From contig JAHEAZ010000025.1 of NCBI GenBank assembly GCA_024642505.1, positions 1 through 35,820 of the forward strand: 35,820 bases of DNA. Reading direction: 5' to 3'. The DNA comes from Gammaproteobacteria bacterium (GTDB lineage Bacteria; Pseudomonadota; Gammaproteobacteria; Steroidobacterales; Steroidobacteraceae). Numbering within the stretch: position 1 is the stretch's first letter; each line of letters begins with the position of its first letter. A program made the position numbers and the translations under genes. This document shows, in pieces, positions 19,046 to 27,038 of the stretch. The notes under the pieces are model-generated. The model saw only the letters and a list, made by a program, of their open reading frames with translations. It was not told the DNA's origin and did no database searches.

Positions 19046-19791
19046 CAGCCGCTCCTGACCTGCTGCGAGGTCCTGCCGAAGCGCCGCTCGCGCTCGCCGA
19101 AACTGGCGATGGCGGCGTCGTATTCCGCCGGACCAAAGTCCGGCCAGAGCGTGTCGCAGAAATAAAGCTCGGTATAGGCGAGGTTCCACAACAGGAAATT
19201 GCTGATACGCCGCTCGCCCCCGGTACGGATGAACAGGTCCGGATCCGGCGCGTCGCCAAGCGCCAGGCGCGCGGCGAAATCGTCCTCAGCTATCGCCGCC
19301 GGGTCGATGGTCCCATTCGCAGCCTCCTCGGCCAGCCGACGCACCGCCTGCAGCATGTCCCATCTGCCACCGTAGGACACGGCAACGAACATATCGAGCC
19401 GGTCGTTATGGGCGGTGCGGGCCTCCGCCCGCCGCATCCCGTCGCACAGCTGTGGCGCTAGCCTGCTGCGGTCGCCAATGAAGCGAAGACGAACCCCGTT
19501 CTCGATCAATTTTCCGACCTCGCGTTGCAGCGCCCTGACGAACAACTGCATCAGTACACCCACTTCCTCGGCCGGCCGCGACCAATTCTCGGACGAAAAC
19601 GCAAACAACGTGAGCGCACGCACGCCGCGTCGCAGCGAATGCTCGACCGCGGCGCGGGCCGCCTCGGTCCCGGCCCGGTGTCCGGCGGTACGCGTCAGAC
19701 CGCGGCTTTCGGCCCAACGGCCGTTGCCATCCATGATCACGGCGACATGCCGGGGCACGTCGCCGGGCGTTGCGTCGCGCGCTTCAGTCAT
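19045..19791 (-). CDS. uppS: Undecaprenyl diphosphate synthase (cis-prenyltransferase)
   Basis: Makes the C55 lipid carrier for peptidoglycan and other wall polymers by adding isopentenyl units to farnesyl diphosphate. Near the N-terminus VAVIMDGNGRWA contains the catalytic Asp21 and the pyrophosphate-binding GNGR; later SSENWSRP and the C-terminal DLFIRTGGERRISNFLLW and ELYF motifs complete the five conserved regions. Length is 248 residues (E. coli 253). ATG 19791 gives a normal 15-residue lead; the reading upstream to 19896 overlaps frr and is low in family similarity. The ribosome binding site is weak. It follows frr by about 50 nt. Confidence 0.97.
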   Translation of the reverse strand: MTEARDATPGDVPRHVAVIMDGNGRWAESRGLTRTAGHRAGTEAARAAVEHSLRRGVRALTLFAFSSENWSRPAEEVGVLMQLFVRALQREVGKLIENGVRLRFIGDRSRLAPQLCDGMRRAEARTAHNDRLDMFVAVSYGGRWDMLQAVRRLAEEAANGTIDPAAIAEDDFAARLALGDAPDPDLFIRTGGERRISNFLLWNLAYTELYFCDTLWPDFGPAEYDAAIASFGERERRFGRTSQQVRSG

Positions 19792-19840
19792 GGGTCGAGT
19801 CGGCGCCGGCTTACGGGGCGCCGCAGGCGGCTGCAGGTCG

Positions 19841-20398
19841 TCAGACCTGCAGCAGCTCCTTTTCCTTGTCGGCGAGCACCGAGTCGATCTCGGCAACGTA
19901 CTGGTCGGTCAGCTTCTGAACTTCCTCCTGCGCGCGCCGATCGTCGTCCTCGGACAGCAGTTTCTCCTTGAGCATGTCCTTGAGTTCGGTCATGAGGTCG
20001 CGCCTGACCGAGCGGACCGCAACCCGGGCGTTTTCTGCCTCGTGACGGGCAACCTTGGTCAGCTCCTTGCGTCGCTCCTCGGTCATGGCCGGCAACGGCA
20101 GCCGGATCACGGTGCCGGCCGTATTGGGCGTGAGGCCGAGATCTGACTTCAGGATGGCCTTCTCGATGATCGGCACCATCGCCTTGTCCCAGGGCGTAAT
20201 AGTCAGCGTGCGCGAGTCCTCGACCGTCACGTTGGCGACCTGCGACAGCGGCATTTCGGCACCGTAGTACTCGACCCGGATACCATCGAGCAGGCCGGTG
20301 TTGGCGCGTCCGGTGCGCATCCGCTTGAAGTGCTCACGCAGGCTGATCACGCACTTCGTCATGCGCTCGTTGGCGTCTTGCTTGATTTCTTCGAACAT
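19841..20398 (-). CDS. frr: Ribosome recycling factor
   Basis: Acts with EF-G to split the post-termination ribosome. The 185-residue length is identical to E. coli RRF. Visible hallmarks are the N-terminal helix ([13 protein letters not shown]), the conserved MRTGRA segment near residues 27-32, the central beta domain with TITPWD, the [13 protein letters not shown] segment, and a long C-terminal charged helix. ATG 20398 is preceded by GGGGAG, a good ribosome binding site; the extension to 20548 lies in pyrH. It follows pyrH by 38 nt in the conserved pyrH-frr order. Confidence 0.98.
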   Translation of the reverse strand: MFEEIKQDANERMTKCVISLREHFKRMRTGRANTGLLDGIRVEYYGAEMPLSQVANVTVEDSRTLTITPWDKAMVPIIEKAILKSDLGLTPNTAGTVIRLPLPAMTEERRKELTKVARHEAENARVAVRSVRRDLMTELKDMLKEKLLSEDDDRRAQEEVQKLTDQYVAEIDSVLADKEKELLQV

Positions 20399-20436
20399 CG
20401 AATTTACTCCCCGGACCGGGAACTTCCGCCGGCTCC

Positions 20437-21168
20437 CTAGAGCCCGTTCGCCACCAGCGTCCCGACCTCCTCGCCATCTACGATACGGATCAGGTCGCCG
20501 GCGTTGAACAGGTTGAAAACACGCAACTGCAGGCCGTTGTCGCGGCACATGACGATGGCGGTCGCATCCATCACGCCAAGGCGGTCGGTCAGCACCTTGT
20601 CGTAGGACAGCCTGCTGTAGCGCTCCGCTTTGGGGTTCCTGATCGGATCGTCCGTGTACACACCGTTGACCTTGGTAGCCTTGAGCAGCAGGTCGGCCTC
20701 GATCTCGATCGCGCGCAGCGAGGCGGCGGTGTCGGTGGTGAAGAACGGATTACCGGTACCTGCGGCCATTATCACGCAGCGGCCCTTTTCGAGGTGGCGG
20801 ATCGCGCGCCGACGGATGTAATCCTCGCAAACCTGCTGGCAGCGCAGCGCAGACATCACGCGCGAGTCCTGACCGATCTGTTCCAGGGCGTCCTGCAGGG
20901 CCAGCCCATTCATGATCGTGGCGAGCATGCCCATGTGGTCGGCGGTGACCCGGTCCATGCCCGCCCGTGCCAGTCCGGCACCGCGGAACAGGTTGCCGCC
21001 GCCGATGACGACGGCGGCCTCGATGCCGCGTCCCATGACGTCGCGGATCTCGCCCGCGATGCGCCTGAGCACCGCCGGATCGATGCCGTAGTCCCCGTCG
21101 CCGAGCAGGGCTTCGCCGCTTAGCTTCAGCAGTATCCGCTTGAGCGGCCGGCTGGGTTGGTCGGACAT
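20437..21168 (-). CDS. pyrH: Uridylate kinase PyrH
   Basis: Amino-acid-kinase-fold enzyme that phosphorylates UMP to UDP for pyrimidine nucleotide supply; hexameric and cytosolic. The 243-residue protein (E. coli 241) shows LLKLSGEAL (phosphate loop) near residue 13, [11 protein letters not shown], the [18 protein letters not shown]-binding segment and [11 protein letters not shown]. The start ATG at 21168 is preceded by a purine-rich CAGGGGGCAGG. Upstream there is a terminator for tsf and a TATAAT hexamer, so transcription probably restarts here and runs down through frr, uppS and the envelope block. Confidence 0.98.
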   Translation of the reverse strand: MSDQPSRPLKRILLKLSGEALLGDGDYGIDPAVLRRIAGEIRDVMGRGIEAAVVIGGGNLFRGAGLARAGMDRVTADHMGMLATIMNGLALQDALEQIGQDSRVMSALRCQQVCEDYIRRRAIRHLEKGRCVIMAAGTGNPFFTTDTAASLRAIEIEADLLLKATKVNGVYTDDPIRNPKAERYSRLSYDKVLTDRLGVMDATAIVMCRDNGLQLRVFNLFNAGDLIRIVDGEEVGTLVANGL

Positions 21169-21195
21169 CCTGCCCCCTGTATCCGCAGGCCTGTG

Positions 21196-21201
21196 ATTAT
21201 A
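21196..21201 (-). promoter_or_regulatory. Candidate -10 box for pyrH
   Basis: A perfect TATAAT on the minus strand lies about 28 nt before the pyrH start, implying a leader of roughly 20 nt. No good -35 hexamer stands 16-18 nt upstream, because that position is occupied by the tsf terminator stem. The -10 directly follows the terminator's T-rich tract. Confidence 0.4.
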
Positions 21202-21206
21202 AAGAA

Positions 21207-21228
21207 GAACCCCGCCGGGGCGGGGTTC
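21207..21228 (-). terminator. Intrinsic terminator of the rpsB-tsf operon
   Basis: On the minus strand a perfect palindrome GAACCCCGCC-CC-GGCGGGGTTC forms a 9-bp GC stem with a 4-nt loop, followed by TTCTTTAT. It starts about 36 nt after the tsf stop codon. This is a textbook Rho-independent terminator with a moderately T-rich tail. Confidence 0.85.
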
Positions 21229-21263
21229 ATTGTCGAGTCGCGTTGACCGCAGGGGTGACCAGG

Positions 21264-22154
21264 TCAGTGCCGGCCCTGAGCCGCCTTGACCTGCGCCGCG
21301 ACTTCGTCGGCAAAATTCTCCTGCTTCTTCTCGATTCCCTCGCCCACTTCAAAGCGAATGAAGCCGGTTACCCGGGCGCCCGCCGCCTTGAGCAGCTTTT
21401 CCACGGTGGTGTCCGGATCTTTCACGAATGGCTGGCCGACCAGGCAGATTTCAGCCAGGTACTTGCGGATCCGGCCCTCGACCATCTTGGCGACGATCTC
21501 GGCCGGCTTGCCCTCCTGGGAGGCCTGCGCGGCGAGAATCTCGCGCTCCTTGTCCACCTGCTCGGCAGGAACGTCGGCCGGCGCGACGTACTGCGGATTC
21601 GAGGCAGCGATGTGCATGGCCAGGTCACGCGCCAGCGCCTCATTGCCACCCTCCAGGCCGACCAGCACGCCGATTCGGATGCCGTGGACGTAGCTGCCAA
21701 TCACCGTCGGCCCTGACAGGGCCGCCACGCGACGCAAGTTGATGTTCTCGCCAATCCGGGACACCAGACTGCGGCGAGTCTCCTCCACCGAGGCTCCGCC
21801 CTCGAGCGGCAGAGCCAACACGGCCTCCAGGTCGCCCGCTCCGGCGGCGAGCGCTGCCCTGGCAACTCCGGCGGCGAACTGCTGGAAATCGTCCTGGCGG
21901 GCCACGAAATCGGTCTCGCAGTTGGCCTCCACGATGACCGCACTTCGGCCATCGACCGAGCATTCGGTCACGACCGCGCCCTCGGCGGCGACCCGGCCGG
22001 CCTTCTTGTCGGCCTTGGCGAGACCCGCCTTGCGCATCATCTCGGCGGCGGCATCGAGGTCGCCATTGGTTTCCACGAGCGCCTTCTTGCACTCCATCAT
22101 GCCCGCGCCGGTACGCTCGCGCAGGGTCTTGACTGCTGCCGCTGTAATCGTCAT
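21264..22154 (-). CDS. tsf: Translation elongation factor Ts
   Basis: Guanine nucleotide exchange factor for EF-Tu. The N-terminal UBA-like domain is followed by the conserved [13 protein letters not shown] and [21 protein letters not shown]-type segments (residues 15-50), the [11 protein letters not shown] core motif at about residue 75 that contacts EF-Tu, the dimerisation subdomain, and the C-terminal module ending [15 protein letters not shown]. Length is 296 residues (E. coli 283). The start ATG at 22154 is only 9 nt after the rpsB stop, and its ribosome binding site (AAGGTG) overlaps that stop. E. coli has a much longer rpsB-tsf spacer, so coupling may be tighter here. Confidence 0.98.
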   Translation of the reverse strand: MTITAAAVKTLRERTGAGMMECKKALVETNGDLDAAAEMMRKAGLAKADKKAGRVAAEGAVVTECSVDGRSAVIVEANCETDFVARQDDFQQFAAGVARAALAAGAGDLEAVLALPLEGGASVEETRRSLVSRIGENINLRRVAALSGPTVIGSYVHGIRIGVLVGLEGGNEALARDLAMHIAASNPQYVAPADVPAEQVDKEREILAAQASQEGKPAEIVAKMVEGRIRKYLAEICLVGQPFVKDPDTTVEKLLKAAGARVTGFIRFEVGEGIEKKQENFADEVAAQVKAAQGRH

Positions 22155-22163
22155 GCCATCACC

Positions 22164-23225
22164 TTATTCAGCATCGTCGCGGTCGCCCTTCTGGGCCGTG
22201 CGGCGGCGGGCGGGCTTGCGCCCTTCTTCCTTGATCTCTGCCTCCCCGGCAACGTCGTCCGCCGACGTGTCGGTGGCTTCCCCGGCAACCTGCGCAACCC
22301 CAGCGGATCCTGCCGTTTCTATGGCGTCTGCGGATGGTACGGTTGCCGTGACTTCCGCGGTCTCGTCGGCTTGTTCCGGCTGGCTCGCGACTGCCGCTGC
22401 CGGCCTGCGAACCGCACGTGTTGGCTTGCGACGGGTCGCTGTCCCCCGGCGCGGCGCGGCGCGGCCGGGGCCTGCCTTGCGGCGCACGTTACCTTCGTCG
22501 TCGAGCTCGACGAATTCATCTTCGCCCACCGGCACTTGTGGCACGGCAGCCTTGCCCTCGATGACGGAATCGGCGATACCGGCTGCATAGAGGTGTATCG
22601 CCTTCATCGCGTCATCGTTGCCGGGAACCATGTAATCGACACCGTCCGGCGAGCAATTCGTGTCCACCACCGCGACGACCGGGATGCCAAGCTTCTTCGC
22701 CTCGGCGATGGCGATCTGCTCATGCCCGACGTCGACTACGAACAGCGCGTCCGGCAGGCCGTTCATTTCCTTGATGCCCCCGAGGCTGCGCTGGAGCTTT
22801 TCCAGCTCGCGCCGCATCATCTGGGCTTCCTTCTTGTTGCGACGCTCGAGTGCGCCGTTATCGCGCAGCTCCTCGATCTCCTGCAGGCGCTTGATCGACT
22901 GCCGGATGGTCTTGAAGTTGGTGAGCATACCGCCCAGCCAGCGCTGATTTACGTAAGGCATCCCGCAGCGAGTTGCCTCCGCCTCGATGGCATCGCGCGC
23001 GCTGCGCTTGGTGCCTACGAACAACACCTTACCGCCGTCGCCGACCACGGACTTGATGAAATCGGCCGCCTCGCCATAGAGCGGCAGCGATTTCTCGAGA
23101 TTGATGATGTGGATCTTGTTCCGCTCGCCGAAGATGAAGGGGGCCATCTTCGGGTTCCAGAAGCGAGTCTGGTGGCCAAAATGGACACCCGCTTCCAGCA
23201 TCTGCCGCATGGACACGCTGGCCAT
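22164..23225 (-). CDS. rpsB: Ribosomal protein S2 with a long charged C-terminal tail
   Basis: Small-subunit protein on the back of the 30S head-body junction, needed for S1 binding. The core (residues 1 to about 225) is clearly S2: [46 protein letters not shown], and [19 protein letters not shown]. The protein runs to 353 residues, over 110 longer than E. coli S2 (241). The extra part starts with a basic Arg/Pro/Ala-rich stretch, becomes Ala/Glu/Thr-rich and acidic, and ends with a basic RKPARRR patch; it looks disordered. The reading frame and codon use continue without a break. ATG 23225 has an ideal AAGGAG ribosome binding site. First gene of rpsB-tsf. Confidence 0.97.
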   Translation of the reverse strand: MASVSMRQMLEAGVHFGHQTRFWNPKMAPFIFGERNKIHIINLEKSLPLYGEAADFIKSVVGDGGKVLFVGTKRSARDAIEAEATRCGMPYVNQRWLGGMLTNFKTIRQSIKRLQEIEELRDNGALERRNKKEAQMMRRELEKLQRSLGGIKEMNGLPDALFVVDVGHEQIAIAEAKKLGIPVVAVVDTNCSPDGVDYMVPGNDDAMKAIHLYAAGIADSVIEGKAAVPQVPVGEDEFVELDDEGNVRRKAGPGRAAPRRGTATRRKPTRAVRRPAAAVASQPEQADETAEVTATVPSADAIETAGSAGVAQVAGEATDTSADDVAGEAEIKEEGRKPARRRTAQKGDRDDAE

Positions 23226-23341
23226 GTAAAAACTCCTTGTCGGGTTGGTCCTCCGCCCATCCTCATGCAGCAACCGGACTCAAGGTCCGGCACCCGGCTA
23301 CACGTGTCGATTGGGCGTGTGGATTTGGTTGAGAAAAAACG
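23226..23341 (-). ncRNA. Structured rpsB leader (possible S2 autoregulatory element)
   Basis: The inferred transcript start leaves a leader of about 116 nt. It contains a perfect hairpin CCGGAC-CTTGA-GTCCGG (23290-23274 on the minus strand), a possible upstream ACACG/CGTGT pairing, and a purine-rich GAGGATGGGCGGAGGA stretch before the ribosome binding site. In E. coli and relatives the rpsB leader (t44 RNA) mediates repression by S2; the position and structured nature fit, but I cannot verify the fold against that family. Confidence 0.45.
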
Positions 23342-23357
23342 CCGCGCTTTATACCAT
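23329..23357 (+). promoter_or_regulatory. Candidate divergent promoter for map-glnD-dapCD
   Basis: Plus strand: TTGAGA (23329-23334, 5 of 6 to consensus), a 17-nt spacer, then TACCAT (23352-23357, 4 of 6). Its -10 overlaps the -10 of the opposing rpsB promoter. If used, the map transcript would begin near 23364 and carry the whole palindromic element at 23393-23469 in its leader. Confidence 0.3.
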
Positions 23358-23376
23358 TCTTGGCGAGCCGAAACAA
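23348..23376 (-). promoter_or_regulatory. rpsB-tsf promoter
   Basis: Minus strand: -35 TTGTTT (23376-23371), a 17-nt spacer, and an extended -10 TGG-TATAAA (hexamer 23353-23348). The -10 is followed by GCGCGGCG, a GC-rich discriminator typical of stringently controlled ribosomal promoters. The start would be near 23341. Confidence 0.6.
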
Positions 23377-23392
23377 TGTGTTAAGCATTTAG

Positions 23393-23469
23393 AGGGGTCA
23401 GACCCCACACTGACACGGGGACTGCGCCCAATGGGACTCTCCCCTCCTGTCAAGTGGGGTCTGACCCCT
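23393..23469. repeat. Long imperfect palindrome (REPIN-like) between rpsB and map
   Basis: The ends are an exact 16-bp inverted repeat, AGGGGTCAGACCCCAC at 23393-23408 and its reverse complement at 23454-23469. Each arm is itself palindromic (GGGGTC-a-GACCCC). The pairing continues inward with one bulge (ACTGACA with TGTCAAGT), then GGGGA with TCCCC, to a CCC-AAT-GGG tip. The whole 77 bases could fold into one long hairpin. Confidence 0.85.
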
Positions 23470-23502
23470 CCAATGCTGAACTTGCCGGGAACCCGCAGCC
23501 CC

Positions 23503-24303
23503 ATGCTGATGCCCAGAGAATCCCAAGTAACCATCAAGACGACCGAAGAACAGGCGCTGATGCGTCGGTCCGGCCGGCTGACGGCTGACGTTCTCGACCT
23601 GATCGCCCCCCATGTCCAGGCCGGCGTCACGACCGGGGAACTGGACAAGATCTGCCACGACCACATCGTGGGCCGGCAAGACGCGATTCCGGCTCCGCTC
23701 GACTACAAGGGCTTTCCCAAGTCGATCTGTACCTCGATCAATCACGTGGTGTGCCACGGCATTCCAGGTGAAAAGCGCCTGAAGTCCGGCGATATCGTCA
23801 ACGTGGACGTGACGGTCATCAAGGACGGCTTCCATGGCGACTCCAGTCGCATGTTCCCGGTCGGCAAGGTCTCGGTGCAGGCGGAGCGACTCTGCCGGAT
23901 CGCCCATGAGTCGATGTGGGAGGGCATCCGGGTCGTCCGGCCCGGCGCCCGTCTGGGCGATATCGGCCATGCCATCCAGCGTTTTGTCGAGGCGCAGGGC
24001 TACTCCGTCGTCCGCGAATTCTGCGGCCACGGCATCGGCCGTGGTTTCCATGAGGACCCGCAGGTCCTGCACTACGGGGAGCCCGGTACCGGACTCGTGC
24101 TCGAGCCTGGCATGACCTTCACCATCGAGCCGATGGTCAACGCTGGCCGCCGCAACGTGAAGGTGCTGCCGGACGGCTGGACGGTCGTAACCAAGGATCA
24201 TTCGCTATCGGCCCAGTGGGAGCACACGGTGCTGGTGACCGAGGACGGCGTCGAGGTGCTGACGCTAGGCGCTGTCGACCGCGTCTCCGGAAGCACACCT
24301 TGA
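23503..24303 (+). CDS. map: Type I methionine aminopeptidase
   Basis: Removes the initiator methionine from nascent proteins; cytosolic, two metal ions. The pita-bread fold core is complete: HVVCHGIPG with the substrate-site His, VNVDVTVIKDGFHGDSSRMF with the two metal-binding Asp residues, FCGHGIGRGFHEDPQV with the metal His, the FTIEPM Glu, and QWEHTVLVTEDGVEVLT with the final Glu. Length is 266 residues from ATG 23503 (E. coli 264). The frame is open far upstream, through the palindrome and even the rpsB promoter, but GGGA 12 nt before 23503 and family length favour that start; ATG 23509 is the alternative. It heads map-glnD-dapC-dapD, divergent from rpsB. Confidence 0.96.
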   Translation: MLMPRESQVTIKTTEEQALMRRSGRLTADVLDLIAPHVQAGVTTGELDKICHDHIVGRQDAIPAPLDYKGFPKSICTSINHVVCHGIPGEKRLKSGDIVNVDVTVIKDGFHGDSSRMFPVGKVSVQAERLCRIAHESMWEGIRVVRPGARLGDIGHAIQRFVEAQGYSVVREFCGHGIGRGFHEDPQVLHYGEPGTGLVLEPGMTFTIEPMVNAGRRNVKVLPDGWTVVTKDHSLSAQWEHTVLVTEDGVEVLTLGAVDRVSGSTP

Positions 24304-24327
24304 CCGCCGGGAACCCAGGTCGCCGCC

Positions 24328-27033
24328 ATGCGTCCTGACCAGCCGGACGGGCCGGACCTGTTCACCTCCGAGAGTCTGCCGCCCCCCTGGCCCTATCTCG
24401 ACCGCCTGGGCGATCGCCTCGACGCGGCCACCGAGCCTGTGCCCGCCTTCCGCAGTGCGCTTGCCGACGGCGACGCAGCACTGAAGGAGCGGTTCTTCGC
24501 CGATGAGCCAGTCGAGCAGCTGGTTGGCGACCGCGCCCGACTGGTGGACGCGCTGCTGGTCCATGCATGGTCCCGGCACGTCGGCGCCCATGCCGCGGAG
24601 ATCGCGCTGCTGGCAGTCGGCGGCTACGGCCGCGGCGAGTTGTTACCCTGCTCGGACATCGACATCATGGTGCTGCTGCCCAAGACCGAGGCGGCCCCGT
24701 GGACCCACGACCTGGAGCGGTTCCTGACCTTCCTGTGGGACATAGGGCTCGAGGTCGGCCACAGCGTGCGTACCATCGACGACTGCCGTCTCGAGGCCCT
24801 CGCCGACGTCAGCGTGGCGACCACCCTGATCGAGGCCCGGCTGCTGGTCGGGCCAGAAGTGATGGTCGATGCCATGCGCCGCGCCATCGCGCCAGACCGG
24901 ATCTGGTCGTCCGAGGATTTCTTCGAGGCCAAGCTGCGCGAGCAACGCGAGCGTCACCACCGCTACCACGACACTGCCTACAACCTCGAGCCTAACGTCA
25001 AGCAGAGCCCGGGTGGTCTCAGGGACATCCAGACGATTGGCTGGGTTGCCAAGCGCCATTTTGGCGCTGACACGCTCGATGAACTCGCCGCACACGGCTT
25101 CCTCACCCAGCGCGAGCTGGTGCAGCTGCAGGCCGCGCAGGCCTACCTGTGGAGAGTGCGTTTCGCGCTACACGTGATCACCGGCCGGCGCGAGGACCGG
25201 CTGCTGTTCGATCACCAGATCAAGCTCGCGCGGCAGTTCGGCTACGAGGACGCCACCTTCACCCTCGCGGTCGAGCAGTTCATGCAGCGCTACTACCGAA
25301 CCGTGATGTTCGTCAGTCTGACGAACGAGTTGCTGCTGCAGCACTTCCGCGAGGCAATCCTCGCCTCCGGCGACGCACGACCAGTGCCGATTTCGCAGCT
25401 GTTCCAGGAACGCGAGGAGTACCTCGAGGTCACCTCGCAGGACGTGTTCGTGCGCCAGCCTTCGGCGCTGCTCGAGCTGTTCGTGGTGCTGCAGAACAAC
25501 CCACAACTGCGCGGCGTGCGTGCCGAGACCATCCGCCTGGTGACCCGGCACCTGTGGCTTGTCGACGAGGAATTCCGCCAGAACCCGCGCAACCATCGGC
25601 TGTTCCTGGAGCTGCTGAGCGCGCCTGCGGGCGTCACCCACGAGTTGCGGCGCATGAACCTCTACGGTGTGCTGGGCCGCTACATCCCCGCTTTCGGCCG
25701 GATCGTCGGACGGATGCAGTACGACCTGTTTCACGCCTACACCGTTGACGCGCACACGCTGTTCGTCGTCTCCAACCTGCGCCGCTTCGCGCTGGAACGC
25801 TATGACCACGAGTTCCCGAAGTTGTCGCAGATCTTCCGGAGTCTGCCCAAGCCAGAGATCGCCTACCTGGCGGCGCTCTTTCACGACATCGCCAAGGGCC
25901 GAGGCGGCGACCATTCCGATCTCGGCGCCGTCGACGCCGAGGCATTCTGCCTGGAACAGGGAATGTCGCGCTACGACGCTCGCGTCGTCGCCTGGCTGGT
26001 GCGCAACCACCTGATGCTGTCGGTCACCGCCCAGAAGAAGGACATCGCAGACCCGCAGGTCGTCAACGACTTTGCGCGCCTGGTCGGCGACCAGACACAC
26101 CTCGATCACCTCTACGTGCTGACTGTCGCGGACGTCCGCGGCACCAACCCGAAGCTGTGGAACTCCTGGAAGGGCTCCTTGTTCGACGACTTCTACGAAC
26201 GTGTCAAGCAGGCGCTCAGGCGTGGGCTCGAGACACCCATCGATCAGGAAGAATTGATCGCCGAAACCCAGTCCGAGGCGCGCGAACTGCTCGCCAGGGC
26301 GCGGGTCGGGGTCGAGGATGTGGAGCAGGTGTGGTCGCAGCTGACCGAGGCCTATTTCCTGCGCCACTCGGCTGGCGAAGTCGCCTGGCACACCGCGCTG
26401 CTCGCGGCGCGCGACCCGGAGGACCGCGGCCCACTGGTCGCCATTTCGCCAGAACCGGCGCGTGGCGGCGCCACCGCCATCCTGGTCTACACCTATCGCA
26501 GGCGCCACAGTTTCGCTCGCGCGACCGCGGCGCTTGACCAGATGGGCCTCAATATCGTCGATGCACGCATCACACCGACCCAGGACGGTGCCAGCCTCGA
26601 CACCTATTTCGTACTCGAGGACAACGGCCTGGCCATTGGCGATCCGGACCGGCTGGCGAGCATCGAGCGCAACCTGGGGCAAGTCGTGTCCGAGCGCGAA
26701 GTGCCGACGCCTACCGTGACGCGCCGGGCACCCCGCCAGGTACGCATGTTCAGCACCACCACCCAGGTCGTCTTCAGCGAGGACCTGTCGCATCGCTGGA
26801 CCATCATGGAACTGGTTGCCGCCGACCGGCCCGGCCTGCTGTCGGAGATCGGCAAGGTGTTCTGGGACAAGGGTATCGACCTGCATGGCGCCAAGGTCAT
26901 GACGGTCGGTGAGCGCGCGGAAGACGTCTTCTACCTGACCGACGATCAGGGCCGACAGCTCGATGCGTCGCGCCAGGAGCGCCTGGCCGAGACACTGACC
27001 CAGGCGCTCGACCGCCGCGTCGCGGCGGCGTGA
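24328..27033 (+). CDS. glnD: Bifunctional PII uridylyltransferase/uridylyl-removing enzyme GlnD
   Basis: Primary nitrogen sensor that uridylylates PII proteins when glutamine is low and removes UMP when glutamine is high. At 901 residues (E. coli 890) it has the nucleotidyltransferase motif GGYGRGELLPCSDID at residues 98-112, with catalytic Asp110 and Asp112. The GlnD PII-UTase middle domain follows, then the HD hydrolase domain with FHDIAKGRGGDH (His519, Asp520). Two C-terminal ACT domains that bind glutamine begin near residues 716 and 824, the second with DRPGLLSEIG. All key residues are present. It starts 24 nt after map and ends 5 nt before dapC. A 629-codon antisense open frame over it is a GC-composition artefact. 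Confidence 0.98.
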   Translation: MRPDQPDGPDLFTSESLPPPWPYLDRLGDRLDAATEPVPAFRSALADGDAALKERFFADEPVEQLVGDRARLVDALLVHAWSRHVGAHAAEIALLAVGGYGRGELLPCSDIDIMVLLPKTEAAPWTHDLERFLTFLWDIGLEVGHSVRTIDDCRLEALADVSVATTLIEARLLVGPEVMVDAMRRAIAPDRIWSSEDFFEAKLREQRERHHRYHDTAYNLEPNVKQSPGGLRDIQTIGWVAKRHFGADTLDELAAHGFLTQRELVQLQAAQAYLWRVRFALHVITGRREDRLLFDHQIKLARQFGYEDATFTLAVEQFMQRYYRTVMFVSLTNELLLQHFREAILASGDARPVPISQLFQEREEYLEVTSQDVFVRQPSALLELFVVLQNNPQLRGVRAETIRLVTRHLWLVDEEFRQNPRNHRLFLELLSAPAGVTHELRRMNLYGVLGRYIPAFGRIVGRMQYDLFHAYTVDAHTLFVVSNLRRFALERYDHEFPKLSQIFRSLPKPEIAYLAALFHDIAKGRGGDHSDLGAVDAEAFCLEQGMSRYDARVVAWLVRNHLMLSVTAQKKDIADPQVVNDFARLVGDQTHLDHLYVLTVADVRGTNPKLWNSWKGSLFDDFYERVKQALRRGLETPIDQEELIAETQSEARELLARARVGVEDVEQVWSQLTEAYFLRHSAGEVAWHTALLAARDPEDRGPLVAISPEPARGGATAILVYTYRRRHSFARATAALDQMGLNIVDARITPTQDGASLDTYFVLEDNGLAIGDPDRLASIERNLGQVVSEREVPTPTVTRRAPRQVRMFSTTTQVVFSEDLSHRWTIMELVAADRPGLLSEIGKVFWDKGIDLHGAKVMTVGERAEDVFYLTDDQGRQLDASRQERLAETLTQALDRRVAAA

Positions 27034-27038
27034 TGTGA

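Noticed and set aside
23245-23502. N-terminal extension of map reaching back to 23245
   Set aside because: It would translate through the rpsB leader, promoter and palindrome; family length and the GGGA site support 23503.
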